Shown here: piece after piece, positions 1-9,769 of the stretch
Position numbering within the stretch: the stretch's first letter is position 1
Layout: each line of letters starts with the position of its first letter
NCBI GenBank assembly: GCA_034440615.1
Contig: JAOTOM010002895.1
Coordinates: 1 to 64,000, forward strand
Source of the DNA: Ashinkailepas kermadecensis
Lineage: Eukaryota > Arthropoda > Thecostraca > Neolepadidae
DNA length: 64,000 nucleotides
Direction: 5' to 3'
The notes under the pieces: model-generated
What the model saw: the letters and a program-made list of their open reading frames with translations, nothing else
Database searches by the model: none
Told to the model about the DNA's origin: nothing
Program-made: the position numbers and the translations under genes

Positions 1-217
1 GAACAAAATGCATTTGTTTGTTTTTGCCTTAGATCCGGCTCCACTGCATATTGATCGGCTCAATTCGGGCCTGGTCAGAGCAGACCGGTCAGGCCCGGGC
101 TTCGGTCCCAACACGTGAGATATTTGACACCTCTAGCCACACCTTCGAAGCACGGGGTGGCCATCGCACCATCAGGCTGGCCCGGACAGGCAGGGGCAGG
201 GAGGGACATGTGCTCAC

Positions 218-312
218 CGGTCGGAGACGAGGTTGGAGGTGAGCAGCGCCGAGATGACGCAGACCACCAGCAGCAGGGCGATGGGCCGATGGCGCAAACG
301 CACGCCCCTCAT
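218..312 (-). CDS. Candidate first coding exon, signal-anchor protein
   Basis: Reading the minus strand from the ATG at 312-310 gives 31 codons plus two bases, then a GTGAGC splice donor starting at 217. The peptide starts with a basic segment, MRGVRLRHRP, followed by a hydrophobic stretch IALLLVVCVISALL and then TSNLVSD. A short basic N-terminus before one membrane span is the usual start of a type II membrane protein such as a Golgi enzyme, or a signal peptide. A purine at -3 gives an acceptable start context. The exon lies in a CpG-rich stretch (about 250-560) like a promoter or 5' UTR. Later exons would lie before position 1. The family is not identifiable from 31 residues. Seen: ATG, hydrophobic run, donor. 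Inferred: that it is transcribed. Confidence 0.45.
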
Positions 313-1020
313 CACCGAACACCGCGGGGGCGCGGAGCCGTCCCGGCTCCGTCCGGCTCCGCCGAACTTCCGATTCCGGCTGGCCGCCGGCGGGCTCTAC
401 ACCGGCCCTGCGCGCTCGACCCACTTGGCTAGCCGGCCGGCGGTTCGCGGGCGGCGCGCGGACTTTCGCTGTCATCGTGAGATTCACCTCTTTGGCGCTC
501 CCCGCGGTCCGTTACTCCTCGAATTCCGGCCGTCCGTCACGGAGTCTCCCGTACCTGTCGAGCCGCACGCCACTGTGACAGAACACCGCACTAGCACTGA
601 GCTGCTAACACCGTTGAGAGATGTACCGCTCCGCTTTCCCACATTGCGTGATTGGATGAGTTGCTGTGGAAATGGAATAGATGGAGCGGAAATGCTAATG
701 GAAGGCATGGCAAGGCACCTTTGTTGCATCGCTGTCGTTGCCGTCATTGCAGCCACTGTTAACCACGGAGAAATGCGATTCGCGTATGACCCCAATGACT
801 CTTATTTGTCTCGTTCAGAGGTGCTGTCAAGGGGCCCGCGGGTCCCCCAGCTAAAATACACTAGATTAACCCACGCAATCGGGGCCCGCCTAAAGTTTTT
901 TTGCGCGGATGGTGAAAAACGGCGAGCTGCAGCGCGCCGAAATTTGGCATACCTTTTCCCACATCAATTCGACATGTGCGGAAATTTTAAGGTCAGGTCA
1001 TCTACGGTTACCGAGTGAAT

Positions 1021-2016
1021 CAAGGTGAAGTGAGGTCACCTCCAAGAAGGTTCAGCCAGTCATCACGCTTTAAAAGGTAGATATTTGAATGCAACTTTCA
1101 GCGTTTACTTAGTTTTAGATACGCAACACAATGCACCGCATATTTTTTCTTCAATTTTCCAGTTTTACATGACTTATTTGTTTTGCATATTTGCCTATTA
1201 GGGATAAAATCGAAGATTCTGGTTCAGGTAAGCAATTCGCATGCGGGTAGGCCTACTTAAAACAACGCTTCTCGGTGTGACAAACCCATTAGAACTCACT
1301 CTACCCACTATAAAAAAATGTAAACAATCGAAAACTCAAGTCTCCAAATTCCCAAAAAATAAACGAATCTTTCGATGGGCAAACATTTTGAGAGCACGGT
1401 CAATTTCACCTTCCTGTCCTGATTCCAAATAAGCTTTGTTTTTAAAATCCCCAAAATGAACTCTCCCACAGCCAAATACATCACGTCAATCGTGACCACA
1501 TAAACCACCCTAGTTACGTCACTTTTTGAGGGGATGCAATTTTTGGGGTGATTTCTGGCCCTACTTGCCGAGCGCTTTCCGATGTCATCTTTCGTTTTCG
1601 TGCGACGCTTAGTTTGGAGATTAAATGGGGGCTTATAATGACCCCTGTGAAGGGGTGTGATGATATGACCGGTATGACGGGGAGGGTTAAGCACGAGATT
1701 TTGAAAACATTCACGACGCAAAATCTAACATTTTCGGTGCGCGAAGCGCGCCGAAAGCGTTCTCTGTGTTACCACACTTTGCTTTGGTCGGGCACCCCTT
1801 AGAAAATCCTGGGTGCGCCGCGGGCCTCATCAGATATCCTCGCGCCGGACCGTTACCCAGAGCACTGCGCAACCGTGTCTTAGTTTGGGCCGCTCCATGT
1901 GGCTATAGTGGGTAGTGGTGTGAACTTGTCCCACGTACCAGTTGCAGATTATCTTCACTTTGCATCCTTCGAAGTCCCAATCACACCTATACGTTTCAAC
2001 CCGACAGGGGTTTAAC
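1021..2016. other. No gene seen
   Basis: About 1 kb of mixed-composition DNA with frequent stops on both strands. I see no splice-bounded open stretch, RNA gene or repeat with a partner elsewhere in the window. Confidence 0.5.
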
Positions 2017-2578
2017 CAGGGCTGTTATTTTATATACTTTCGAGGGGGCAAGTGTCCCCTCAATGTTGGCTTTGCCCTCTCAATAATTTTCACTTTTAAA
2101 ATGTGACCCTATGGAGTGCTACTCAAATCGATTTGGGCCTGCTCATTGCCTTTATGTACTTTGCCCCTCCCACCAATAATTTGTAGATGTCAACACCCAT
2201 GGCCTTCACGTGAAATCCTAACGTACCAGGACAACGTCGTAAAGTAAAATATATCCGACAACATATAGAAATCCAGAATTTAAGGGCTCCACAAATCCCG
2301 AGGTTGAGATCCCCAGGCCGTGTATACATTCACACATGCCGAGCACGGGCGTTGATTGATGACAATTATTGAGGAGGCATAATATATGAAGGCAATGAGT
2401 GTGCCCAAATGTATTGCGGGGATCACACTCCATCTGGGCCCACACATTGGGCATTGAGGGACACACTTCCATTTAACATAGGGTCCCATGTTTAAAGTTG
2501 GCATTATTGGAATGGGAGCCAATATTGAGGGGACGCTTGCCCTCTCAATAATATTAAAACATTAAAACAGCACCCCTG
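2017..2578. mobile_element. Non-autonomous TIR element, hAT-like ends
   Basis: The left end starts CAGGGCTGTTATTTTA and the right end, read on the minus strand, starts CAGGGGTGCTGTTTTA. Each is followed within 40 bp by a G-rich block, then a C-rich block (GTCCCCTCAAT), then TTGGC, so the two ends are inverted copies. hAT transposons commonly have termini starting CAGNG, hence the label. No 8-bp target duplication is visible and no transposase reading frame lies inside, so this is a MITE-like, decayed copy. A related left end may lie at 46769. Confidence 0.55.
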
Positions 2579-2645
2579 ATGCCGAGGTACGGATCCTCAC
2601 GTCATTTATACATACAGATTTGCGAGGCTTCAGCGAGATTCGCAT

Positions 2646-2840
2646 AGGAGGGGGGGGGGGAGAACGATTTTTAGAGACGTGCCAGACCATAAAGGCCATT
2701 GGCGCGGCCTTCAAAACGAGTGTTGTTTTGCAAACAAATCTAAGGCAGGTGTACATTTAATTTACGGGAGTCTTACGTTATAGTGTATGTGGCGTTAAGG
2801 TGCTGAAGGCGGGGACTTGGCCGGGGGACACCTCCAGAAT
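2646..2840 (+). repeat. Dispersed repeat, diverged copy of 17047-17275
   Basis: Both segments start with a G run and continue through accAgaccata/accGGaccaca, GGTCATT or GGCCATT, a long diverged middle, then TTACG.TATAGT.TGTG and GGTGCTGAAGGCGGGG or GGCGCTGAAGGCGGGG. The order of matching blocks is the same over about 200 bp. No coding capacity is visible in either copy. Confidence 0.55.
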
Positions 2841-2870
2841 GTTTACTGTTCATATCCGCATCATATGCGG

Positions 2871-3211
2871 CAGTGGCGTCCAGGGCGCGGCGGAGACGGA
2901 CCGCACCAGGCGGCGAGATCCACTCCACCACAGAAGAGTTTGTTTGGCAGGTGACGCCACCTGACACGGCCCAGTCTATTGTCACAGAGGAAGAAATCGC
3001 CAATGTAGACCAGGAGCAACGCTCGCTGGAGCGGCCCAAACCGGCTGAGAGTGTGCCAGCGGAGGCAGGGAGACGTGCTGACGCACACCAGCCGGACCGT
3101 TCCAATAGCACTGTTGCGACCAGCTTGCGCCGTCGATATCATAGCGATGCCCCGCAAGGGTCCCTCAGGCATCGGTGCAGGGGGCCCGTGAGGGTCCCTG
3201 GGCCGATGTGA
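2871..3211 (+). CDS. Unidentified open segment, doubtful
   Basis: One plus frame is open from about 2873 to 3211 and encodes a mixed, protein-like stretch that includes IHSTTEEFVWQVTPPDT and VTEEEIANVDQEQRSLERPK, then turns into repeat-derived sequence. I recognise no family. It starts at a CAGTGGCGTC motif that elsewhere in the window heads repeat modules, and runs straight into the degenerate array at 3180. It may be an old transposon gene fragment or just open by chance in GC-rich DNA. There is no convincing start codon or splice signal. Confidence 0.2.
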
Positions 3212-4177
3212 AGGGCTCCCGGGCCGATTAAAGTGGTCCATGGCTGATGGAAAGGGTTCTGGGTCGATGGAGAGAGTGCCCTCGGGAAAATATTCAGGGC
3301 CGCTGGGCTAACGTGAAGGGCTTCTAGATCGATGGAGGGGCCCCAGATAATTGGAAAGGCTCGCGGGTCGGACTGACAGAGAGGGCCCCGAACCAATATG
3401 AAGGGCCCTTGGTCCGACGGCGGAGCCTAAGCCCGAGGAAGGGCTCCTGACCAGATGGATAGGGCCCAAGCGTTTGAAAAGGACTCTCCGACTTGCCGGC
3501 AAATTGATTGATTGATTATTTTGGTTTAAAGGCGCGCCGACTACATGGCCATTTGGCGTCATTTGCCGGAAAAGGCCCTTGGTTATCAAAGAGGGCCCCT
3601 GAGATGACAAAGGGGAGGGCCTATTTGCCGGAGAGGGTCTCCAGTCGCCAGAAAGGGCCCTTTGGTCGACGGATATGGCCCTGGCCTGATGAAGGGGCGC
3701 GAAGCTGTTGAAAGAGATCTTCCTGTCTGACGAAGGAGGCCCTGGATCGCACCAACTGAGTCCAACTGGTCCCTGCACCAACGGGGAGGACCCCTAGACG
3801 CGGAAGGACCAGGGGCCGTCGGAGAGGGCCCAGGATCGGCATGAAGGGTCCCTGGGTCGACGGAGGGGACCGAAATTGCACAGGGGGCCCCTTGCGTAAT
3901 AGAGACTCAAACTTTTGAAAGAAGGGACTCCGACCGGACGGAGTGTCCTGAGCCGTGAGAGCGTCCCTGAGCTGACAGAGGCGGTCGCAGGCAAGATGTG
4001 CAGGGCCATTATGTCGGTTTTGGCTCACGCTGACGAAGAGGGGCTCAGAGCTGACAGCGGGCCTCAGAACCGATACAGAGGCCCCCGAGCTACGGAGACG
4101 ATGCGGGCCGAAGCGGAGGGTTCCCATTGCTACATAGAGACCTCTAAGCCCATGGAGGGCCCCGGACTCTTAAAAAG
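3180..4177 (+). repeat. Degenerate short-period array, module 1
   Basis: The stretch is made of loosely repeated units of roughly 24-30 bp, each with an AGGGCCC(C) core followed by a variable GGTCGATGG or GACGGA-like part. Neighbouring units are only about half identical, so it reads as an ancient tandem array. Several long ORFs on both strands are by-products of this composition. The array stops at 4177, where a CAGTGGCGTTT motif starts module 2. Confidence 0.6.
3499..3552 (-). mobile_element. Solo SINE-tail element, about 50 bp, copy 1
   Basis: Starting from TTGATTGATTATTTTGG, the element carries TTTAAAGGCGCGCC, a GACTACATGG spacer and TTTGGCGTC. It matches copies at 9189, 11113, 13518, 18127 and 22030. 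The flanks show a weak direct repeat (TTGCCGG on both sides), so this copy may also have a target duplication, but it is less clear than the others. Sense (AATAACC tail last) is the minus strand. Confidence 0.5.
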
Positions 4178-5575
4178 CAGTGGCGTTTCCAAGGGGTAAA
4201 GGAGTACTAGCCCCCTTGGCGAGTCAGATGGGCCCTCCAGGCAACCGCCATGAGAGGAAAAAATATAACCGAGGCATCATTAAAATGCACCCTACAGCTT
4301 GTGTGGAAAGGGCCCTAGAGACTTGAAGACGTCCACAATGGGGGCTGGCAAGGGCCGTGAAGACAAGAGAGCCCCAGCGTTGGAATGCCCATGCCAGCTG
4401 GAAAGAAAATCCTCAACTGGAATGGGAATCTGACAGCTGAAGAATAAACAGGGCGTCTGAGGGCTATGGGGGGGGGGGGGCTGGAATGCTCTTGGGGGTT
4501 TGAAAGGGTATCTGAGGGATGAACAGGACTCCTAAGAGCTGAAGAGGACAAGCGAGTGTCCATCTCAGATCAGAAACGCCACAGAGATGAGAGCTAGACA
4601 GGACTATTGAGGACTGTGATGGGCCCTGGTAGATGAAGAGGATCGAGAGCGGCCCCTGATGGATTAAAAAGATTCCCAGAGATATTGAAAATTATCTGTT
4701 GGCTGGAGATTGATGCGAGGAATACCGAGGGCCAGCCTCAGAGCTAGAATGTTCTTGAAACCACAAGGGCCGTCGATAACTGGGAAGGGCCCCTAGCAGC
4801 TTTAGAGGCCCAACAGGGCCTCTTTGAGAGCTAAAGGGAGTCCCTTTGGCTGATGATTGTTGTGAGAAATATTGAGGGCCAGCAACAGGGTCAGAAAGCA
4901 TTTGAAGCTAGAAAGGCTGTCGAGGACTGGGAAGAGCCCCTAATAGTTTGGGAGGGCCCCTTGCGATTGAAAATGTTTACTCAGCGTTAGAGAGAACTGG
5001 ACTGGGATGCCCCAGATGCTTGTTCGGGATCCTTATGAGAATAACAAGGCCCCTGAGAGCTAAAGTGAGTCCCTAAGGGCTAGCGATGGCTGTGAGGAAT
5101 GCTGAGAGCCAGTTTCAGAGACAGACTGTCCTTGATAGCCAGAAAAGCTGTCGATAGCTGGGGAGGTCCCCTGAGATCTAGAGCAGACCGGACTGTGGTG
5201 CTCCTGAGGCTTGGGAGGAACACTGAAGGATGAACAGAACCATATAAGAGCTAAGGAGAGTTTCGAGAGCTTGCAATGTTTGCTAGAAATTGTGAGGCCT
5301 GTCTCTGAGCTGCAGGATCACCCTGAAAGCTAGACAGGTTTGTCGAGGACTGATAATGGTCCAAGCAAGATTGGGAAGGCTCCTGACGGAAGAATAGTTC
5401 CCCTGAGAGCCAGATAAGATTGGACTGGGATGTTCCTGGGCTTGGAGATGAGCACCTGAGGGATCGGGGCACACTGAGAGCTAAGAGTCCTTGAGAACTG
5501 GCGATGGGTACGAGGAACACTGAGAGCTAGCATCAGATATTAGATATCCCTGAGAGCCATAAATGCTGTCTAGGA
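4178..5575 (+). repeat. Leader plus degenerate array, module 2
   Basis: The module starts CAGTGGCGTTTCCAAGGGG, has a short G/C-rich leader to about 4235, then units of about 25-40 bp built on GGGCCC(C)TGAGAGCTAGA-like cores. The unit type drifts along the array, with more GAGAGCTAG after 4700. No gene is seen; ORFs on the minus strand here are repeat translations. Confidence 0.55.
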
Positions 5576-5589
5576 CTGGGATGGTCAGC

Positions 5590-5830
5590 CACCGCCATCT
5601 CAGCGGCAGCGGCCGCCCCGACGGCCACAGCCGTCCTAGCGGTGACACGACGGACCAAGCGGTCACAGCTAGGTGACGACGGACCAAGCGGTCACAGCTG
5701 CCCCAGTGGCCTGACGACAGCTGCTCCAGCAGCTATGGTCGCTCCAGCGATGGCGAAAAAGACAGCCCAGCGATAGCTGTGATGACGGCTGCTCCAGAGG
5801 TGCCAGTTGCTTCGCCTTGGACCGGGGTGA
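5590..5830 (+). repeat. GC-rich low-complexity block with a 30-bp duplication
   Basis: CGACGGACCAAGCGGTCACA occurs twice, about 30 bp apart (5649 and 5680 regions), within a run of GC-rich GCTGCTCCAGC-like triplets. Neither strand gives a convincing protein. Confidence 0.5.
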
Positions 5831-5839
5831 CACCGGTTA

Positions 5840-6290
5840 AGCAAAAAGAAAGAAACAAAAATGTTGGATGCTGTGTGCTGGGCACAGCTGGTTACACATG
5901 TTGCTAGTCGTTTCCCTGTCCACCCAAATATTGCACTTATTTCTTGTGAGGTAGTAGAGGTGCTGAAAATGCACCAAAAATGTGGGCCTCACCCTTATGA
6001 AAACCCTCCCTATTGAACTATATCAGAACGTAGCGGATAACAGAAATAAGCAATTGCGTCCATGAAGACGAACAATTGTATTTTTACCTAAGCTAATAAT
6101 ATTCATGTCTTCATTGGAGATGTGTTAATGTCATAAGTTTCCTCGATAGGTTTTCTTTTGATGGTTGTTGTTGGCGGCTAAACTATTTGCTTCTTCTGGT
6201 CGTTACCGGACTGTTTGACCTGGATTGGATTTCTCTCATTAGCGACGTTAGCCCAGAGTGCCTTATTTTCTCACCTATTTAACCATCTTT
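5840..6290. other. No gene seen
   Basis: Ordinary mixed DNA between the GC-rich block and an AT/CA microsatellite. No repeat partner or open coding stretch is visible. Confidence 0.5.
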
Positions 6291-6296
6291 GCCTGT

Positions 6297-6356
6297 ATAT
6301 ACATACAAACACACACACATTATATATATATGCATGTAAGTATGTATATATAATAC
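6297..6356. repeat. CA/TA microsatellite
   Basis: Short ACACAC and TATATA runs with interruptions, ending in TATGTATATATAATACA. Confidence 0.8.
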
Positions 6357-6420
6357 ATAAAGCATAGGTGTCCTTCGAATGTAATGACCCAAATCCGAGG
6401 AGTTTCGGAAAAGTGTGGGG

Positions 6421-6506
6421 AGGAGGGGGGGGGGGGGGGGGGACTACGTGGGTAGGGGAACCTCTAGGGGATGTTCGCCCCCGGATCAAATCCTGGCTAC
6501 GCCATT
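6421..6506 (-). mobile_element. Transposon terminus with G18 run
   Basis: Read on the minus strand the segment starts near TGGCGTAGCCAGGATTTG and leads into a G/C-rich part ending in a homopolymer (18 G on the plus strand at 6425-6442). TGGCGTAGCCAGGAT followed by a homopolymer G/C block is a common design of DNA-transposon ends in animal genomes, and similar TGGCGT-type ends recur in this window. Only one end is present. Confidence 0.45.
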
Positions 6507-7039
6507 GGATATGGTCGGGGTGTGCGGACAGGAAAGCAATCTTGGCGAGGATAAAATTAATCATTTCGAATGTTTACCCGCAATGACCGGCCAAAGTTTT
6601 CGCAGGTGGCCGCATAAAGGCTTGTCGACCGTTTTTCGTAGTTCTTTTCTGCACGCGAAATATCGCTGAGAAATACTTTGTTCGACCACTCAAGCATCAC
6701 CTAAGTATGTCTTAAAACATTAGGAACCTGTCCCGTTGGCAAACGTCATCAGGTAGGGCTCTCCTCACCCTCGTGGCGACCACTAGTTTGATTTGACAAC
6801 GTGCAAGAGCCGGGGAATTATATAAAATACATGAGGTTTTATTCAAACCCTTCAGATACACATGCAGGTACATATATTCAGGTACACATAAACATGGCCC
6901 AGTGAACCATACCCTTTACTTCAGCAATAGTTACAAGTACCTTCTGTTTGCCTTCAGACAATTGTACGGAGCATGGTTATTTAATTGCTGGTTCGGTCTT
7001 GCGCGGGGCCGATACATCACAGCAGAGGTAGTCAAGGCG

Positions 7040-7937
7040 GAGGAAGCTCATAAGATCTACTTTCAGAAGATCTATTTTCACAAGATCTACTCTCGGGTCT
7101 GAATGTTCAAAAGATCTACTCCCAATTCTAAATGCTCAGAAGATCTACTCTGAGGATGGAAATGTTCACAAGATCTACTCTCAGGACTGGATTGTTCAGA
7201 AGATCTACTCGGAGGATGGAAGTGTTCACAGGATCTACTCTCGGGACTGGATGTTCGGAAGATCTACTCTTGGCCTGGAATGTTCAGAAGATCTACTTCT
7301 AGGTTAGGATAGGTTAGATTAGGCTAGGTCAGGTCAGGTCAGGTTAGGTTGGGTTAGGCTAGGTTAGGTGAGGTGAGGTTAGGTTAGGTTAGAACATTCT
7401 GGGCCAGGAGTAGATATTCTGAACATTCAGTCCCGAGAGTAGGTCTTGTGAACACTTCCATCCTCCGAGTACATTTTCTGGACATTTCCAGCAGTAGATC
7501 TTCTGAACATTCCCAGTAGTAGATCTTCTGAACACTTGAGGCCTATTTGTAGATCTTCTGAACATTCCGACCTGGGAGTAGATCTTGTGAACACTTTCGT
7601 CTTCGAGTAGATCTTGTGAACAATTCAGACCTGGGAGTAGATCTTGTGAACATTTCGAGCTATCAGTATATCTTCTGAACATTTGCATTCGGGAGTAGAT
7701 CTTCTGAACACTTGAGGCCAATTTGTAGATTTTCTGAACATTCAGACCTGGGAGTAGATCTTGTGAACATCTCCAAGTATTAGTAGATCTTGTGAACACT
7801 TTCGTCTTCGAGTAGATCTTCTGAACAGTTTAGTCCTGGGAGTAGATCTTGTGAACATTTCCTCCTCCAAGTAGATATTGTGAACATAGATCATCTGAAA
7901 ATAGATCTTCTGAAAGTAGATCTTATGAGCCTCACCC
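7040..7937. mobile_element. Fold-back element with subrepeat arms
   Basis: The left arm (7043-7303) is a tandem array of units of about 29-30 bp containing AGATCTACTC and TGTTCA. The right arm (7395-7935) has the same units inverted (GAACATT, GAGTAGATCT). Extreme ends match inversely: CTCATAAGATCTAC then TTTCAGAAGATCTATTTTCA on the left, and the complement on the right. Between the arms lies a run of TTAGG-like pentamers. The flanking array has GTCAAGGC on both sides (7031 and 7938), which fits a target duplication of about 8-9 bp, though the array itself repeats. Long inverted arms of short tandem repeats are the plan of Drosophila FB elements. No transposase is present. Confidence 0.6.
7303..7394 (+). 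repeat. TTAGG-like telomere-type run
   Basis: Consecutive AGGTTAGGTTAGG-type pentamers with variants (AGGTC, AGGCT, GGGTT). TTAGG is the common arthropod telomere unit. Here the run is degenerate and forms the centre of the fold-back element, so it is not a functional telomere. Confidence 0.65.
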
Positions 7938-8301
7938 GTCAAGGCAGTATTGCGGAATCGATATATCGCAGCAGAGGTAGGCAAGGCAGTACTGCGGGAC
8001 CGATATATTGCAGCAGATAGCCAAGGTAGTACTGCGGGACCGATATATGGCAGCAGAGGTAGCAAAGGCAGTACTGTGGGACCGATATATCGCAGGAGAG
8101 GTAGTCAAGGCGGTACTGCGGGACCGATATATCCCAGCAGAGGTAGCCAAGACAATACTGCGGGACCGATATATTGCACCAGAGATAGCCGAGGAAGTAC
8201 TACGGGACCGATATATCGCAGCAGAGGTAGCCAACGGCCGGATTGCGAAACCGATATATCGCAGCAGCGGTAGCCAAGGCAGTACCACATAGCTGGTCAT
8301 T

Positions 8302-8770
8302 CGACATAAATCGTCTACGAGTCATTAACTTTGATATTTGGTGTCAATGCAGGTCCCATGGGAGTAAAAGCGCTCAGTGGTATCTCCATGGTGAGCTCTG
8401 CGAGCGAACTTACAAGCCAGTGAAATGCCGTCTTTCCTGACTTAACTAAAAACTGCAATCTTAGCAATCTGAATGTGTGGAGACATCTGTATATTTTTTT
8501 TTATCTCGCGCACTTCGATCTAAATATTAGTTTTGCCCCTGTTAGTGCAGTTAATGTGTCCGCATAATTGGTACCAACATTTAACTTCACCTAAGACGGT
8601 CACATTCCCCAAATCCTTCAATGCCGTTGCTTCAACGTAACTGCGTATTTAGGCCAAGCGAATTTTTTTTTCTGTTTAAAAAGTGGCCACATGCAAAATC
8701 AAACCGGCACGAAAGTCGCTAATATGGGTGCCTCGACGATGAGCAGACCTCTGTCGGACGCTCCCGGCGT
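8302..8770. other. No gene seen
   Basis: Mixed-composition flank between array A and the CpG-rich stretch. No coding or repeat structure with a partner in the window. Confidence 0.45.
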
Positions 8771-8774
8771 TGCA

Positions 8775-8788
8775 GTCTCTATGGTGAC
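8775..8788 (+). promoter_or_regulatory. X-box (RFX site) match upstream of 8917 exon
   Basis: GTCTCTATGGTGAC fits the RFX consensus RYYNYYWWRRNRAC at every position. It lies in a CpG-rich stretch (about 8690-8880, including GCGCGCGGGCGGGCGGG) 129 bp before the candidate start ATG. X-boxes within a few hundred bp of a start are typical of RFX-controlled, often ciliary, genes. The consensus is loose enough to occur several times by chance in 64 kb, so position is the main support. Confidence 0.3.
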
Positions 8789-8916
8789 GTGCAGCGTCGG
8801 CCGATACCTAACACCACGCGGCGCGCGGGCGGGCGGGTGAACAGACACCCGTTACTCCCCAATGACGCCTATAGAAGTAGGTTTGCGGCCATCTAGACTA
8901 CTTTAATGCTTAGTAA

Positions 8917-8969
8917 ATGGCCTCCCTGCTATTATTGCGGAACCTGGGAACGCTTGAGCGAAATTTGAG
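8917..8969 (+). CDS. Candidate first coding exon with leader-like peptide
   Basis: ATG at 8917 with G at +4 opens MASLLLLRNLGTLERNL plus two bases, ending in GAG before GTGAGT, a near-ideal splice donor at 8970. The peptide is short, rich in leucine and arginine and has only one acidic residue, as a mitochondrial targeting sequence or short signal peptide would. Upstream is a CpG-rich stretch with GC-box-like GGGCGGGCGGG, consistent with a promoter. A possible acceptor at 9120 (TTTCCTGCTAG) lies in a repeated element and leads to a stop within about 14 codons, so I do not accept it. The -3 base is T, which is not optimal. No family can be named. Confidence 0.4.
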
Positions 8970-9188
8970 GTGAGTGAGCCACTTATAGGTATTATCTCTG
9001 CCTTATGTAATCACTATATGACAATGTAATATAATGCTCTTACCGTTCATTTTTAGGAGTATTTGGCGACATATTTTAGTTTTTTTCCTAAGTCATTTCA
9101 AATGTCCTTGTTTCCTGCTAGGCCGACCCCTTCCGATATGTTGCTTACAGACGACTTTGATTGAAGGCAATGGCAAAGAGAAGTCCAT

Positions 9189-9242
9189 ATGGGCGCTGTA
9201 TGACCAACGCAGTCGATGCGCCCTTAAGCCCAAATAACCAAC
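9189..9242 (+). mobile_element. Solo SINE-tail element, copy 2, with 15-bp target duplication
   Basis: A 54-bp insert is flanked by exact copies of CAAAGAGAAGTCCAT at 9174-9188 and 9243-9257. It holds GGGCGC then TGTATGACCAACGCAGTC, GATGCGCCC, and ends TTAAGCCCAAATAACCAAC. GGGCGC pairs with GCGCCC to give a stem-loop near the 3' end. A 15-bp duplication with an A-rich, short-repeat tail is the mark of LINE-driven insertion. Confidence 0.8.
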
Positions 9243-9369
9243 CAAAGAGAAGTCCATCTTATATGGCCCACTTTTTTACTTGGTCAACCGGAAAGTCTGC
9301 CGACAAATAAGTTATCATTTGAAAGTGAAGTGTACAATTTCTATTGATCTGAACCGTGCAGGCTACGGC

Positions 9370-9680
9370 AAATCGACCGTACTGCGGAGCCGATACATCA
9401 CAGCAGAGGTAGTCAAGGCAGTATTGCGGGACCGATATATTGCAGCGGATAGCCAAGGTAGTACTGCGGGACCGATATATGGCAGCAGAGGTAGCAAAGG
9501 CGGTACTGCGGGACCGATATATCCCAGCAGAGGTAGCCAAGACAGTACTGCGGGACCGATATATTGCAGCAGAGATAGTCGAGGTAGTACTGCGGGACCG
9601 ATATATCGCAGCAGAGGTAGCCAACGGCCGGACTGCGAAACCGATATATCGCAGCAGTGGTAGCCAAGGCGGTATCACAT
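9370..9680 (+). repeat. 42-bp tandem array B
   Basis: Seven units of the same 42-bp repeat as array A. The diagnostic variants CAGATAGCCAAGG-type, ATGGCAGCAG, CCCAGCAGAGG and ACGGCCGGA-type come in the same order as in array A, while one unit present in array A (8082-8125, CGCAGGAGAGG) is missing here. Confidence 0.85.
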
Positions 9681-9769
9681 AGCTGGATAACGAAAGCGAA
9701 TCCTCCCGTTTCCGAGTTCGATGGAATCGTGAAATGCGCTTTCCGTGGTGCAGAAAGGTACGCATATAT

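Larger units (their letters stand above)
6998..8300 (+). repeat. 42-bp tandem array A, split by a fold-back element
   Basis: About nine units of 42 bp with the core GACCGATATAT.GCAGCAG followed by AGGTAGCCAAGGCAGTACT. The first unit (6998-7039) is separated from the rest (7938-8290) by the fold-back element. The same units, in the same order of variants, occur at 9370-9680. The right edge, GTACCACATAGCTGG, matches the edge of array B. ORFs on both strands arise because 42 is a multiple of three. Confidence 0.8.
9070..9765 (+). mobile_element. Repeat element carrying array B
   Basis: The flanks of array B reappear inverted at 10365-10725: TTTGATTGAAGGCAATGGCAAA, GTGAAGTGTACAATTTCT and GATTCCATCGAAC all have inverse matches in the right order, but the second copy lacks the array. 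The element therefore consists of conserved ends around a variable 42-bp tandem core. No protein is encoded. A 54-bp solo tail has inserted at 9189. Confidence 0.6.

Noticed and set aside
233..1018. A 261-codon plus ORF
   Set aside because: No family, mixed composition changing along the frame. The minus-strand first exon explains the CpG-rich part better.
7935..8290. A CRISPR array
   Set aside because: Units are contiguous 42-bp tandem repeats without unique spacers, in a eukaryotic context.
8970..9170. A second exon for the 8917 gene starting at 9121 (TTTCCTGCTAG)
   Set aside because: The acceptor is inside a dispersed repeat with an inverted copy at about 10680, and the joined frame stops within about 14 codons.
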